The translations under genes and the position numbers were made by a program. Below are positions 55,225 to 64,000 of a stretch of DNA of 64,000 nucleotides, piece by piece. Source of the stretch: Synechococcus sp. WH 8016 (GTDB lineage: Bacteria; Cyanobacteriota; Cyanobacteriia; PCC-6307; Cyanobiaceae); NCBI RefSeq assembly GCF_000230675.1, contig NZ_AGIK01000001.1, positions 1,178,001-1,242,000 on the forward strand, in the 5' to 3' direction. The notes beneath the pieces were generated by a model. The model did not search any database, was not told where the DNA came from, and saw only the letters and a program-made list of their open reading frames with translations. Position 1 is the first letter of the stretch, and every line of letters begins with the position of its first letter.

Positions 55225-57506
55225 TAGAACTTCCAGCCCACACCTAAGTTGAATCTCCATTCACCGGTCAAATCCTGACTGGCAACCTCAAGACGCAATG
55301 GACCCACAGGCGTCGTCACGATCACACCCGTACCGATAGAGAAGCCTGAACCTGGCTTTTTCAGCAATTTGCCGGGTTTTCCCGGAACACTGCTCTGGGA
55401 ACCAAAATCGGTGCCCGCATCAACAAATAATTCCCCAGCGAAAATGCTGATAATCGGAAAGCGATATTCCAGGGTTGCTTCGCCGTAACTACGACCAACT
55501 GCTAGATCGCAGTCGTACCAACCACGCACTGAGTTCGAACCGCCGAGGCAAAAGGCCTCGTAAGGGGGCAAGTCTCCGACAATGGAACCAGCCTTGAGTT
55601 GAAGACCAATGGCTTGTGGGCAATTTGCTTTTTCGCCGGGCTTAGGCCGACAACCCTTGGCAATTTTCAGCCAATTCACGGGGAAGAATTGGGTATAGCT
55701 TGCTTTCACACGGTTGAAGGTTGGTGAGTTCTCACCAACCGACAGGAATTGCTCGGTCCCGAAACTAAAGAAATTACCCGAGGTTGGATTGCGGGGATCA
55801 TTCAAAGTGTTGTAGGTGGCAGCAAATCGCAAGCCAGCTAAATTATTTTCAGTAGCGCAATTGTAAGAGATGCAAATAATATTTTCATTCGGAATACTGT
55901 TTTTATCACGGTCACTAGGGGTGCCATACACACGAGAAGTGCCCTCGAAATTGATGGGTCGAACACTTTGAACATTTAAACCCGCAAGAACCTGCCATGG
56001 CGCTTTCTTATAGGGGTCACCACCATTAAGAGGCCTTGCAAAAATGATATTTCCGCCAATCCTTTGCAGGGCAACAGAGTCGCCCTGATAATCGAACCAA
56101 CTGTACTCGGGGAAGAGATCAGAGGCATCTCCAACATCATCAAACTTGCGCCCGGCTGGATTATCACTTCTATTAATCGCGTAAGCACGGGACGATTTGT
56201 TGTCTTCGTAATCCGTGACGGTCACAATGTCGCCATTGTTTTGGCTCTGAAAGACCTGAGGAACCTCACGACTCAAGAACAAAGAGGCCCTGAAGGAGGT
56301 GCGATGGGCATCCCCCTTGATCCATGGATCAGTAAACGTGAAATCTGCGAGACCGCCGTACTGCCCGTAGGTGAGATTAAGAGCCAGATTCCAGGCACGG
56401 CCAAACAAATTGCTGTCTTGAACCTGAACCTGTCCAAACACACCCTGACTTTGGCTATAGCCCAAGCCGCCTGATAGAGAACCGGTTGACTGCTCAACAA
56501 TTCCCAAAACAATATTAACTTCGCCTGGATTTCCGGCAACGGGCTTCAGTGTGACTTTGACATCACTGAACAACGATGTTCCGTAAAGGCGTTTGATATC
56601 ACCCTCAAGTTGGTTGCGATTAAAAGCCTCACCTGGCTTGATCGATATTTCTCTTGTAATCACCCAAGGTTTGGTTTTTCCACGAATCGGTTCACCTTTT
56701 TCGTTGGTGGTTTCGCCTTCCTTGTTCAGGAACTGCACCTCAACGCCCGCAACCGTACCGACAACAACTTTGAGCTGCACAACCCCATCTGGACTGACTC
56801 GGGTCGGTCCTGTGACCCTGGCAAGGGCATACCCCTCGCTGGCATACCAGGTTTGAAGTTCTTTCATCCGAAGCTGAAGTTCGGAGAGGTTCAGCGTGCG
56901 TCCGTAGTCGGAACTAAAGGCATCCTCAATAACCTGTGGAGGGATCTCATTGTCTTCAGGCAGCAACTCAACCTTGGTCAGTACAGGGTTGGGAACAACC
57001 TGAACAACAAGTTGCACGCCAAGCGGACCATTAACCGGTTCGATGCGAACGTCTGAGAACCAACCGGTGGCGTAAATCGCCTCCAAATCAACTTTAAGTT
57101 CATCCCTGGTAACGCGGCTACCAGGACGCACGGTCATGGCGTCATAAGCAGCCAATTCCACCCGCTCTTGCTCGGGGTGACCATCGATCCCTTCGATCAC
57201 CACCTCTGTAATCAGAATTCTTGGCTGCTCAGGGCCCTCGTTTTCAGCAGCAACAGGTGCTTCCTGACCATCTTCAAAAGCTTCCACCTCAACGGATTGA
57301 GGTGCTGATTGAGGTGCTGATTGCGAATCAGGAGAATCCCCAGTGAGGGCATCCTCGAGCTGGATCTGTTCCTCCGAACTCTGATCGGAGTCAGCCTCAG
57401 CTTGCGCTCGAGCCGGAAGGGTGGTCAGAAGCGGAAGGGCCAGAGCTAGCCCCAAAGCTCCTCGCCGAACGGCGTTCCTGGTTCGGCATGAGGAGGAATT
57501 GACCAT
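55224..57506 (-). CDS. bamA: Outer-membrane assembly factor, BamA/Omp85 family
   Basis: Inserts beta-barrel proteins in the outer membrane. The 760-residue precursor has a signal peptide (about 1-35, ending ARAQA), an acidic linker with a short duplicated SAPQ unit (12-bp repeat at 57295-57318), three POTRA-like domains (e.g. ILITEVVIEGIDGHPEQERV, VLTKVELLPEDNEIPPQVIE, ISIKPGEAFNRNQLEGDIKR), and a 16-strand barrel ending VGWKF. FCLGGSNSVRGWYDC near the end matches the VRGY/F loop. Cyanobacterial members have three POTRA, as here. Coupled to lpxC. Confidence 0.95.
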   Translation of the reverse strand: MVNSSSCRTRNAVRRGALGLALALPLLTTLPARAQAEADSDQSSEEQIQLEDALTGDSPDSQSAPQSAPQSVEVEAFEDGQEAPVAAENEGPEQPRILITEVVIEGIDGHPEQERVELAAYDAMTVRPGSRVTRDELKVDLEAIYATGWFSDVRIEPVNGPLGVQLVVQVVPNPVLTKVELLPEDNEIPPQVIEDAFSSDYGRTLNLSELQLRMKELQTWYASEGYALARVTGPTRVSPDGVVQLKVVVGTVAGVEVQFLNKEGETTNEKGEPIRGKTKPWVITREISIKPGEAFNRNQLEGDIKRLYGTSLFSDVKVTLKPVAGNPGEVNIVLGIVEQSTGSLSGGLGYSQSQGVFGQVQVQDSNLFGRAWNLALNLTYGQYGGLADFTFTDPWIKGDAHRTSFRASLFLSREVPQVFQSQNNGDIVTVTDYEDNKSSRAYAINRSDNPAGRKFDDVGDASDLFPEYSWFDYQGDSVALQRIGGNIIFARPLNGGDPYKKAPWQVLAGLNVQSVRPINFEGTSRVYGTPSDRDKNSIPNENIICISYNCATENNLAGLRFAATYNTLNDPRNPTSGNFFSFGTEQFLSVGENSPTFNRVKASYTQFFPVNWLKIAKGCRPKPGEKANCPQAIGLQLKAGSIVGDLPPYEAFCLGGSNSVRGWYDCDLAVGRSYGEATLEYRFPIISIFAGELFVDAGTDFGSQSSVPGKPGKLLKKPGSGFSIGTGVIVTTPVGPLRLEVASQDLTGEWRFNLGVGWKF

Positions 57507-57553
57507 GAGGTGGTGCGGATATCGGCCGAAACGACCGGAAACGTCCGGTGACC

Positions 57554-58306
57554 TTACCTGTAGTTGCGGGGTTTAGGGGTTGCCCCTTGGACCCGTTTGC
57601 AGACCTCCCCGTAGGCCTCGATCACTCCTCCGAGGTCTTGACGGAAGCGATCCTTGTCCAAAATGCGCTCTTTTGCATCTTGGCTGTTCATGTCCCAAAG
57701 GCGGCAGGTGTCTGGGCTGATCTCGTCAGCCACAAGTAATTCACCCGCAGCGTTGCGCCCCAGCTCGAGCTTGAAATCCACCAATTGCAAATTGAGGCCC
57801 GAAAAGAAAGGGGTCAAAACAGCATTCACCCGTCTTGCCAACGTCTCGATTTCCTGACGACTTTCCTGACTCACTAAGTCAAGTAAGAACAGGCGCGACT
57901 CGGTCAAAAGAGGATCACCAAGATCATCATCCTTGTAATAGAGATCCAGCAGTGCTGGATCCAAACGAGTGCCTTGAGAAATTGGGGTTTCACGGCAGAG
58001 TGATCCAGTTGCCACGTTGCGCAGCACGACTTCAATCGGAATCACCTGGACCCGTTGGACCACCATCCAATGATCGGACTCCAATCCGCAGTAATGGGTT
58101 GGTATTCCTTCCCGTTCCAGCAACTCAAACAGGCACGCTGAGATCTGACAGTTAAGTCGCCCTTTGTCATCAAGTTGTGCACGCTTTTGAGCGTTAAAAG
58201 CCGTGGCATCGTTCTTGAACTCAACCAAAACCTCAGCCTCATTGTTTGAGGCATAGATGCGTTTGGCCTTGCCCTCATAAAGGAGAGGCCCATGGGTGCT
58301 GGTCAT
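57554..58306 (-). CDS. purC: Phosphoribosylaminoimidazole-succinocarboxamide synthase
   Basis: Purine synthesis; joins CAIR and Asp with ATP. The 250-residue protein shows [68 protein letters not shown] and [20 protein letters not shown] (the SAICAR signature). Its ATG overlaps the stop of the upstream secreted-protein gene by 4 bp. purD lies nearby on the other strand. Confidence 0.96.
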   Translation of the reverse strand: MTSTHGPLLYEGKAKRIYASNNEAEVLVEFKNDATAFNAQKRAQLDDKGRLNCQISACLFELLEREGIPTHYCGLESDHWMVVQRVQVIPIEVVLRNVATGSLCRETPISQGTRLDPALLDLYYKDDDLGDPLLTESRLFLLDLVSQESRQEIETLARRVNAVLTPFFSGLNLQLVDFKLELGRNAAGELLVADEISPDTCRLWDMNSQDAKERILDKDRFRQDLGGVIEAYGEVCKRVQGATPKPRNYR

Positions 58307-59289
58307 GGCGTGGGCAAAGGATTGGAAGCAGGAGCTTCGGATGAATCCGATTCTCCCAGGGAGGCATGGCCACCGGGCGCGCGAGGAGAGCGAAGCTGAT
58401 CTTCAAGGTCTTGCAAACGCTGAGGATCCAGGTCAGGAGAGATCTGTTCCAGCTCGAGCAGCGTTAATCGGTCATCAACCCGGCTGGCCAACCGTCGCAG
58501 CCGTTCGCGAGGCCGATCAGCATCCCCACCCTGCTGCAGGGCTAAACGCAACTGCAGGCGAAGCAAATCTTCTGCCAAACCCCAAGCTTGCTCAGCGGCC
58601 GCTTGATCCAAGGCTGATTCCAACAACAGATCGCTGCGATCTGGATCAAGAGGTGCCAGCAGCTCAGCGACTTGACCAAGCCTGCGCGATGCCACAACTC
58701 CTGGGGTACGACCCGCCAGGAGAACCGTGACGGCCTCCTCCGGCCGGCCGGCTGCTAACTCATGGTTGGCCAGCAGATCGAGGGCTGAACGGGTGAGCGG
58801 CAAGCCATCATCCGAATAGCCCACGATCAACATTTCTGGATCAAGACGAGTGAGGTCTCCATCAGCCAAACGCCGAAGTGCAAGCACTGCGCGGTCTTGA
58901 TCGAGGGCCGCACTGGCGGCTTGCCATGACAGAAGCAACCACTCCCTTCGCTGTGATCCTGGTCCAGGCCCAAATCGACTCAGCACAATCTGAGTGCTGT
59001 CTGGAGCCTTGCAGGCCATCAGCGCCCGAGCATTCGCCATCACAACAGCAAACGGTTGCGGAGCGGGCGCCACCAACATCAAACGATCGCGCAGCAGACG
59101 CAGGCGCTCCTGCAGGCCAAAGCGATCGGCATCGGCACAAGCCGCAGACAACTGGGGAATGCCACCGTCTTCGAGGACCGTTTCAAAGGCCTCTTTGGAC
59201 ATCGGCAGAACGACAGGCTCCACAGGGGCCGGGGCCAACGGCGGTGCTGCCGCCAACAAAAACAACAGTGGCAGGGAGGAAAGCCCCAT
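58303..59289 (-). CDS. Exported helical-repeat protein, unknown
   Basis: A 328-residue protein with a signal peptide ([20 protein letters not shown] to APAPVE) and a mature chain of paired helices rich in Leu, Ala and Arg, giving a TPR/HAT-like appearance ([40 protein letters not shown]). It ends with a Pro/Ser tail ([12 protein letters not shown]). ATG 59289 is used. I cannot name the family. It is the first gene before purC, overlapping it by 4 bp. Confidence 0.72.
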   Translation of the reverse strand: MGLSSLPLLFLLAAAPPLAPAPVEPVVLPMSKEAFETVLEDGGIPQLSAACADADRFGLQERLRLLRDRLMLVAPAPQPFAVVMANARALMACKAPDSTQIVLSRFGPGPGSQRREWLLLSWQAASAALDQDRAVLALRRLADGDLTRLDPEMLIVGYSDDGLPLTRSALDLLANHELAAGRPEEAVTVLLAGRTPGVVASRRLGQVAELLAPLDPDRSDLLLESALDQAAAEQAWGLAEDLLRLQLRLALQQGGDADRPRERLRRLASRVDDRLTLLELEQISPDLDPQRLQDLEDQLRSPRAPGGHASLGESDSSEAPASNPLPTP

Positions 59290-59391
59290 GGGCTGACAGT
59301 CGCTCAACAAAGATGGACAGGTCAGGACAACGCGCCGAGCATTGCGCCTGAACTCCAAACCTAGGGGTCACCCCCCGTTCCGCACTCGCCC

Positions 59392-60729
59392 ATGTCCATC
59401 TCCACCACCCGTCCCCTCTCGCTCCCACCGTTGCGCAATGTGCTCGTGGTGGGAGGTGGCGGACGAGAGCAGGCGTTGGCCTGGGCGTTCAGGCGCTGCC
59501 CAGAGATTGAAGGCATTTGGATCAGCCCAGGCAACGCTGGCACCAGCGATTTAGACGGCTGCACTCCACTGGCCATTGCAGAAGCCGATCACGACGGCAT
59601 GGTTGCGGCATGCAGAGACCACCGCATCGATCTGGTGGTGATCGGTCCAGAAGCCCCCTTGGCCGCTGGGCTCGCAGACACGCTTTGCGGGCAAGGCATC
59701 GCTGTCTTCGGTCCGAGCGCGGAGGGTGCTCAGCTCGAGGCGAGCAAAGCCTGGGCGAAGCAACTAATGCAAGAAGCAGGCATCCCCACGGCTGGGTACT
59801 GGACCGTGTCCAACGAACAGGAGGGTCTTGCCCTCCTCCAACAACTGCAGCGCCCCCTGGTGGTGAAGGCGGATGGGCTCGCGGCAGGGAAGGGGGTAAC
59901 GGTGGCGAACAGCGTGGAGGAGACGGCCACCGCCATTCAAGAGGCTTTTCAAGGACGGTTCGGACAGGCCGGTGAGCAGCTCGTCTTGGAAGAACGCCTA
60001 ACGGGGCCAGAAGTCTCCGTGTTTGCCCTTTGCGATGGCGAGAACATGGTTTTGCTTCCGCCTGCACAGGATCACAAACGACTCCTGGAGGGGGATCAAG
60101 GACCGAACACGGGGGGGATGGGGGCTTATGCACCGGCCCCCCTGCTCGATCAAGCGCAACTAGAGCAGGTGCGCGAACGGATCCTGGAACCAACCCTTGC
60201 GGCCTTGCGCAAGCGAGGAATCCTCTATCGAGGGGTGATTTATGCGGGTCTGATGCTGACGCCCGATGGGCCCCAGGTCATCGAATTCAATTGCCGCTTT
60301 GGCGATCCTGAATGCCAAACCCTGATGCCTCTCATGGGGCCTGAACTGGCTCGCGTGCTGCAGGCCTGTGCCCTCGGACGTTTAGCGGATGCTCCAACAC
60401 TCACGCTCACAGAGCTATGCAGTGCCTGCGTGGTGGCGGCAGCCGCTGGCTATCCCGACAGCCCCCGCAAAGGCGATCCCATTACCGTTGCGCTCGATCC
60501 CGAATCAAGCAGCACGGACCAACTTCAGTTGTTCCATGCGGGAACGCATCACAGCACGGAGGGGGTGCTGGAGACCTCCGGCGGCCGCGTTCTGGCGATG
60601 GTGGCGCAAGCGCTAGATTTTGATCAGGCCTTCGCGAAGGCCTACGAGGGATTAACGCAGGTTCGATACGACGGAATGCAATTCCGAAAAGATATTGGCC
60701 ATCAAGTGCGCGCACCTAAGCTTTATTAA
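59392..60729 (+). CDS. purD: Phosphoribosylamine--glycine ligase
   Basis: ATP-grasp enzyme making GAR in purine synthesis. The 445-residue protein has NVLVVGGGGREQALAWAF, FGPSAEGAQLEASKAWAKQL, RPLVVKADGLAAGKGVTVAN, DHKRLLEGDQGPNTGGMGAY (GARS signature) and VIEFNCRFGDPECQTLMP. A 13-residue leader precedes the first strand. It is followed by nblS 13 bp downstream, a typical picocyanobacterial arrangement. Confidence 0.97.
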   Translation: MSISTTRPLSLPPLRNVLVVGGGGREQALAWAFRRCPEIEGIWISPGNAGTSDLDGCTPLAIAEADHDGMVAACRDHRIDLVVIGPEAPLAAGLADTLCGQGIAVFGPSAEGAQLEASKAWAKQLMQEAGIPTAGYWTVSNEQEGLALLQQLQRPLVVKADGLAAGKGVTVANSVEETATAIQEAFQGRFGQAGEQLVLEERLTGPEVSVFALCDGENMVLLPPAQDHKRLLEGDQGPNTGGMGAYAPAPLLDQAQLEQVRERILEPTLAALRKRGILYRGVIYAGLMLTPDGPQVIEFNCRFGDPECQTLMPLMGPELARVLQACALGRLADAPTLTLTELCSACVVAAAAGYPDSPRKGDPITVALDPESSSTDQLQLFHAGTHHSTEGVLETSGGRVLAMVAQALDFDQAFAKAYEGLTQVRYDGMQFRKDIGHQVRAPKLY

Positions 60730-60742
60730 GCATTGATGCGCC

Positions 60743-62824
60743 ATGAGTAGCGGTTCGGCACCAGCTTCTGCGAACTCCACTGCGTCCTCATGGGCAGGGT
60801 CAGTCTCTTCGGATACGGCCCCAGAGCAGGATGGCCTTTGGAGTGGCATCCGCCTCTGGTGGGCCGAATTCAGCCTTCAGACCAAACTTCTGGCCATCGC
60901 CACGCTGGTGGTGAGCCTGATGATGACCAGCATCACCTTTTTTGCGCTCAACGGCATCCAGCGTGATGCGGTGATGAATGACACCCGCTACGCCCGCGAT
61001 TTGGGGCTGCTGTTGGCGGGCAACGTCACCGAGCTGGTGGCCGACGGACACGACCGAGAACTGGCCAATGTGGCCGAACAGTTTTGGCGGTCAAGCCGCA
61101 GCCTTCGCTACATCTTTTTTGCAGATCCAGAAGGCGTTGTTTATCTAGGGATTCCCATCAGTGGGAATGACGCTGACACCAGAGGGGACCTCCGTCTCAA
61201 TCGACGCTTGGAACTCCCCAGCGAACTGAAATCGAGACCTAAAAATCCGCTTGTTCGTCAACATCTCACCCCTGATGGTCAGGTCACCGATGTTTTTGTG
61301 CCCTTGATTCAGGAGGGTCGCTATCTCGGCGTCCTCGCCCTTGGAGTGAATCCCAATGACTCGGCCCTGGCGAGTGCCTCGCTCACCCGAGAGGTCACCG
61401 TGGCCGTGTTCATCTCGATCTGGGTGCTTGTGATTCTTGGTGCTGTCTTCAATGCGCTGACCATCACCCGACCAGTCAAAGAACTCCTACGCGGGGTTCG
61501 CTCGATTGCAGCGGGAGATTTCCAAGCCCGGATCGGCCTCCCTGTTGGTGGCGAACTTGGGGAGTTGCTGGATGGATTTAATGCGATGGCCTCCCAGCTC
61601 CAGGACTATGACGCGGCCAACATCGAGGAGTTACAGGCTGCCCAGGTGAAGCAGGCCTCGCTGATCGCAACGATGGCGGATGGCGCGGTTTTGCTGGATG
61701 AAAAAGGTCAAATTGTTTTGGCCAATCCAACGGCTCGACGCTTATTTCGCTGGGAAGGGCGAAATCTTGAAGGCCAGGACTTTCTCAATGCCATGCCTGA
61801 CCTGTTGGCCATTGAGCTGCATGAGCCTCTCGATGGAGTCCTGAATCAAGGCCGTGACAGCAATGAATTAAGAAGCAGCATCGGGGAACCACCGCGCACC
61901 CTCCGTTTCGTCCTCCAAGCCGTACGCGAACCCAGTGGAGAAAACCTGAAAGGGATCGCGGTGACCATGCAGGACCTCACCCGAGAAGTGGAGCTCAACG
62001 CAGCCCAAAGCCGCTTCATCAGCAACGTCTCCCATGAGCTGCGCACGCCACTGTTCAACATCAAGAGCTACGTCGAAACCCTCTACGAAATGGGGGATCA
62101 ACTCAGCGAAACAGACAAGCAAGAATTTCTCGGCGTTGCCAATGCAGAAACAGATCGACTGACGCGGCTCGTCAACGATGTCCTCGATCTTTCAAGGCTC
62201 GAATCCCATCCCAGCGTTCAGTTTTCTGAACTCGATCTCAGGCCTGGTCTGGAGCAAACCCTACGCAGCTATCAACTCAATGCATCCGACAAACAGGTCG
62301 AGCTAGATCTCGAGGCATCGATCGATCTGCCAGACATTCTTGGCAATTGGGACTTACTTCTTCAGGTCCTGGATAATCTCGTTGGCAATGCTCTCAAGTT
62401 CAGCCGGAGCGGCAGCCGCATCGTGTTGAGGGCCTACACCTGGCCTGATAGTTGCGTGATGGGACCGCTTCCTGAAGATTCGCTTGAAGCACCGCAATGT
62501 GAAATGGTTTCACCTCTTCCAAAATTGCGGGTGGAAGTGAGTGACACGGGTTATGGGATCAGCGAAGACAAACAACAACGAATTTTCGAACGGTTTTACC
62601 GCGTAGAAAATGCCGTCCATACGGAGGTAGGGACAGGGCTTGGCCTCTCTATCGTGAGGGGAATTTTAGAGAAACACAGCAGCGTGATTCGCATGGCAAG
62701 CGAACCAGATGTGGGCACAACATTTTGGTTTGACCTACCGCTAGCCCAATCCGACCAAGACGAAATCAAACTGCAAGCTGAGCGGCAAAGTCGCTACGAA
62801 CAAGACGAAACAGAACTGAGTTAA
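60743..62824 (+). CDS. nblS: Sensor histidine kinase NblS/Hik33 family
   Basis: Membrane histidine kinase controlling responses to high light and nutrient stress, usually with RpaB. The 693-residue protein has two membrane helices (about 48-68 and 215-237), a periplasmic domain, HAMP (LTITRPVKELLRGVRSIAAG), a PAS domain (SLIATMADGAVLLDEKGQIV), HisKA with His431 in SNVSHELRTPLFNIKSYVET, and HATPase_c with DNLVGNALKFS, VEVSDTGYGISEDKQQRIFE and TGLGLSIVRGI. Cotranscription with purD is likely. Targets include hli genes, two of which are in this window. Confidence 0.94.
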   Translation: MSSGSAPASANSTASSWAGSVSSDTAPEQDGLWSGIRLWWAEFSLQTKLLAIATLVVSLMMTSITFFALNGIQRDAVMNDTRYARDLGLLLAGNVTELVADGHDRELANVAEQFWRSSRSLRYIFFADPEGVVYLGIPISGNDADTRGDLRLNRRLELPSELKSRPKNPLVRQHLTPDGQVTDVFVPLIQEGRYLGVLALGVNPNDSALASASLTREVTVAVFISIWVLVILGAVFNALTITRPVKELLRGVRSIAAGDFQARIGLPVGGELGELLDGFNAMASQLQDYDAANIEELQAAQVKQASLIATMADGAVLLDEKGQIVLANPTARRLFRWEGRNLEGQDFLNAMPDLLAIELHEPLDGVLNQGRDSNELRSSIGEPPRTLRFVLQAVREPSGENLKGIAVTMQDLTREVELNAAQSRFISNVSHELRTPLFNIKSYVETLYEMGDQLSETDKQEFLGVANAETDRLTRLVNDVLDLSRLESHPSVQFSELDLRPGLEQTLRSYQLNASDKQVELDLEASIDLPDILGNWDLLLQVLDNLVGNALKFSRSGSRIVLRAYTWPDSCVMGPLPEDSLEAPQCEMVSPLPKLRVEVSDTGYGISEDKQQRIFERFYRVENAVHTEVGTGLGLSIVRGILEKHSSVIRMASEPDVGTTFWFDLPLAQSDQDEIKLQAERQSRYEQDETELS

Positions 62825-62845
62825 TGCATTTCTGCATTAACTCAG
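62816..62845. terminator. Hairpin overlapping the nblS stop codon
   Basis: Perfect 13-bp arms CTGAGTTAATGCA / TGCATTAACTCAG with loop TTTC. The left arm begins in the last codons of nblS and includes its TAA. No long T tract follows on either strand, so it is a weak terminator or an mRNA 3'-end stabiliser between convergent nblS and kaiC. Confidence 0.6.
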
Positions 62846-62882
62846 CATCAACAAGGCTCATTTAATCCAGAATGATTGAAAT

Positions 62883-64000
62883 TTACTCTGGAGCCACTCC
62901 ACGAGCGATACGCGACAATTCACTTCGCTCATCCATCGTCACGCGATGCGGAACGCCACTAATAATTCGTTCAAAGTTTGAGAATGAATCCTTAATCTGA
63001 GGACCATTACCAGTGATCAAGAATTCACGTATTCCGCGATCATGCCAGGATCCACGCATTTTGAAGACATTAAGAGCGCGAGCCATCTCACCACGAATTT
63101 CTACATATTGCAGCAACAGAATCGTGTCAGTGATAGTAGAAATATGCGAGTCCGTAATTGAATGACTTCCCATAAATTCTTCCGACGTATTCGTAAAGAA
63201 TCCCGCGATTTCCTCCTGTTTGGCATATCCAGTCACCCCGATCACAAACTGCCTAAATGCGTTATGGCTAACACCACGTGCGAGCGCTGATAGGGAGTCA
63301 ATCGCCATGCGCGTGGGCTTGAATTGACTGATCTCAGTTTTAATAATCTGGAGGTGATCTTCCAGACCAGTCGACTCTGGGTAAGCGCAGATGATCTTCA
63401 GCAATCCATCTTGCTCCATCTGCTCAAAATCAATGCCCCAACTCGTGCCATTGCGTAGCAACTGAGCACGCGATTCTTCGTAGGCAAATAAAATCGCACG
63501 CTCTTTGTTACTGCATGCATCTTCAATGAATTTGGAGACCAATAGCGTTTTACCGGTACCAGTTGCTCCGGTCGCAAGAATGATCGAATCCTTGAAATAG
63601 CCGCCACCACACATCTCATCAAGCCGCGGCACGCCCGAACTCACACGCACATTGGATGAACGTTGCGTCAGCCTCATCGCACCAAGAGGGAAGATGCTGA
63701 TCCCATGAGCACCCATCGTGAACGGGAACTCCCCCTTCATATGGGTAGTGCCTCGCAACTTGAGGATCTCAACGGTGCGCCGTCGGCGCTCGCCCTCCAA
63801 CACATTGCGCAGGATCACAACATTGTCAGACACAAACTCTTCAACGCCATAGCGCGCGATGGGCCCATATTCGTCAATGCGCTCCGTGGTCATCACGGTG
63901 GTGACACCGATCTCCTTCAGCCGAGCGATGAGACGGAAGATCTCCCGGCGCACAACAAACACGGCGTCGTACTGCTGAAAAACCGCCGTAATCGAATCGA
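62883..64000 (-). CDS. kaiC: Circadian clock ATPase/kinase KaiC (partial, N-terminus outside window)
   Basis: About 372 residues of the roughly 500-residue clock protein are present, ending at TAA/TTA 62883. Seen: the end of the CI domain (TTVMTTERIDEYGPIARYGV), the CII P-loop ATGATGTGKTLLVSKF, ILFAYEESRAQLLRN, MAIDSLSALARGVSHNAFRQ and ITDSHISTITDTILLLQYVE, whose Ser-Thr pair corresponds to the autophosphorylation sites. The C-terminal A-loop that binds KaiA reads ERSELSRIARGVAPE. The frame continues open to the right edge. Convergent with nblS. Confidence 0.97.
   Translation of the reverse strand, partial: DSITAVFQQYDAVFVVRREIFRLIARLKEIGVTTVMTTERIDEYGPIARYGVEEFVSDNVVILRNVLEGERRRRTVEILKLRGTTHMKGEFPFTMGAHGISIFPLGAMRLTQRSSNVRVSSGVPRLDEMCGGGYFKDSIILATGATGTGKTLLVSKFIEDACSNKERAILFAYEESRAQLLRNGTSWGIDFEQMEQDGLLKIICAYPESTGLEDHLQIIKTEISQFKPTRMAIDSLSALARGVSHNAFRQFVIGVTGYAKQEEIAGFFTNTSEEFMGSHSITDSHISTITDTILLLQYVEIRGEMARALNVFKMRGSWHDRGIREFLITGNGPQIKDSFSNFERIISGVPHRVTMDERSELSRIARGVAPE

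Noticed and set aside
57295-57318. Repeat element in bamA
   Set aside because: Two copies of a 12-bp unit encoding SAPQ; a minor in-frame duplication, noted only in the gene entry.

Overview
The window reads as a chromosomal segment of a marine picocyanobacterium of the Synechococcus/Prochlorococcus group, most likely a marine Synechococcus. Evidence: photosynthesis genes (psaF-psaJ, petC-petA), two high-light-inducible proteins, the purD-nblS-kaiC neighbourhood, lpxC-fabZ-lpxA-lpxB next to a BamA gene, many conserved cyanobacterial unknowns (DUF3067, DUF3086, DUF3119, DUF1825, DUF3288), and a 62-residue protein between tRNA-Asp and tRNA-Trp that matches what I remember of the 'hyperconserved' picocyanobacterial protein. 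Genes are dense, overlap often and lie on both strands. I see no insertion sequence, integrase, phage gene, CRISPR array or rRNA.

Layout. 1-9.6 kb: a GroEL (cut by the left edge, no groES beside it), a 58-residue membrane protein, fabG, a K+ channel coupled to a family-9 glycosyltransferase, ispD, LD-carboxypeptidase, a UbiA prenyltransferase, exopolyphosphatase and a RodZ-like protein. 9.7-16.6 kb: tRNA-Val, cobM-lgt-petA-petC on the minus strand, DUF3067, tatC, rqcH and gmk. 16.6-24.5 kb: psaJ/psaF, tsaD, hli, pilT, wecB, a DUF1643 protein, an antiporter and gltX. 24.5-30 kb: a translation island (tRNA-Asp, the 62-residue protein, tRNA-Trp, rplS, map), then an SDR, a BioD-like/DRTGG protein, a SLOG protein and a MAPEG protein.

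30-34.6 kb is the only accessory-looking stretch. It holds small unknown genes, several below 60 codons, a second hli coupled to a 38-residue membrane protein, a GNAT acetyltransferase, and a 628-bp gap containing three exact TTTTCCACA DnaA-box sequences. 34.6-38.9 kb: gluQ, an HU-type protein, a degenerate metallo-beta-lactamase-fold protein, glgX and tRNA-Gly. 38.9-43.3 kb: a GPH-type transporter, an MlaE permease, DUF3119, DUF3086 and plsY, a possible membrane-lipid cluster. 43.3-51.2 kb: pyrF, an SMP-30 protein coupled to a secreted protein, tyrS, DUF1825, a LuxR-type regulator, a helix-hairpin-helix protein, a GIY-YIG protein and pepA. 51.2-64 kb: exported MsrA, the lipid A/BamA cluster, purC with a secreted protein, purD, nblS and the C-terminal part of kaiC (cut by the right edge).

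Most of the window is core genome. The observations most worth a second look are the DnaA-box cluster, the uncatalogued small proteins of 30-34.5 kb, the 62-residue protein between two tRNAs, the BioD-DRTGG/SLOG pair, and a MBL-fold protein without its metal-binding motif. I could run no searches: family names rest on motifs read by eye and on memory.
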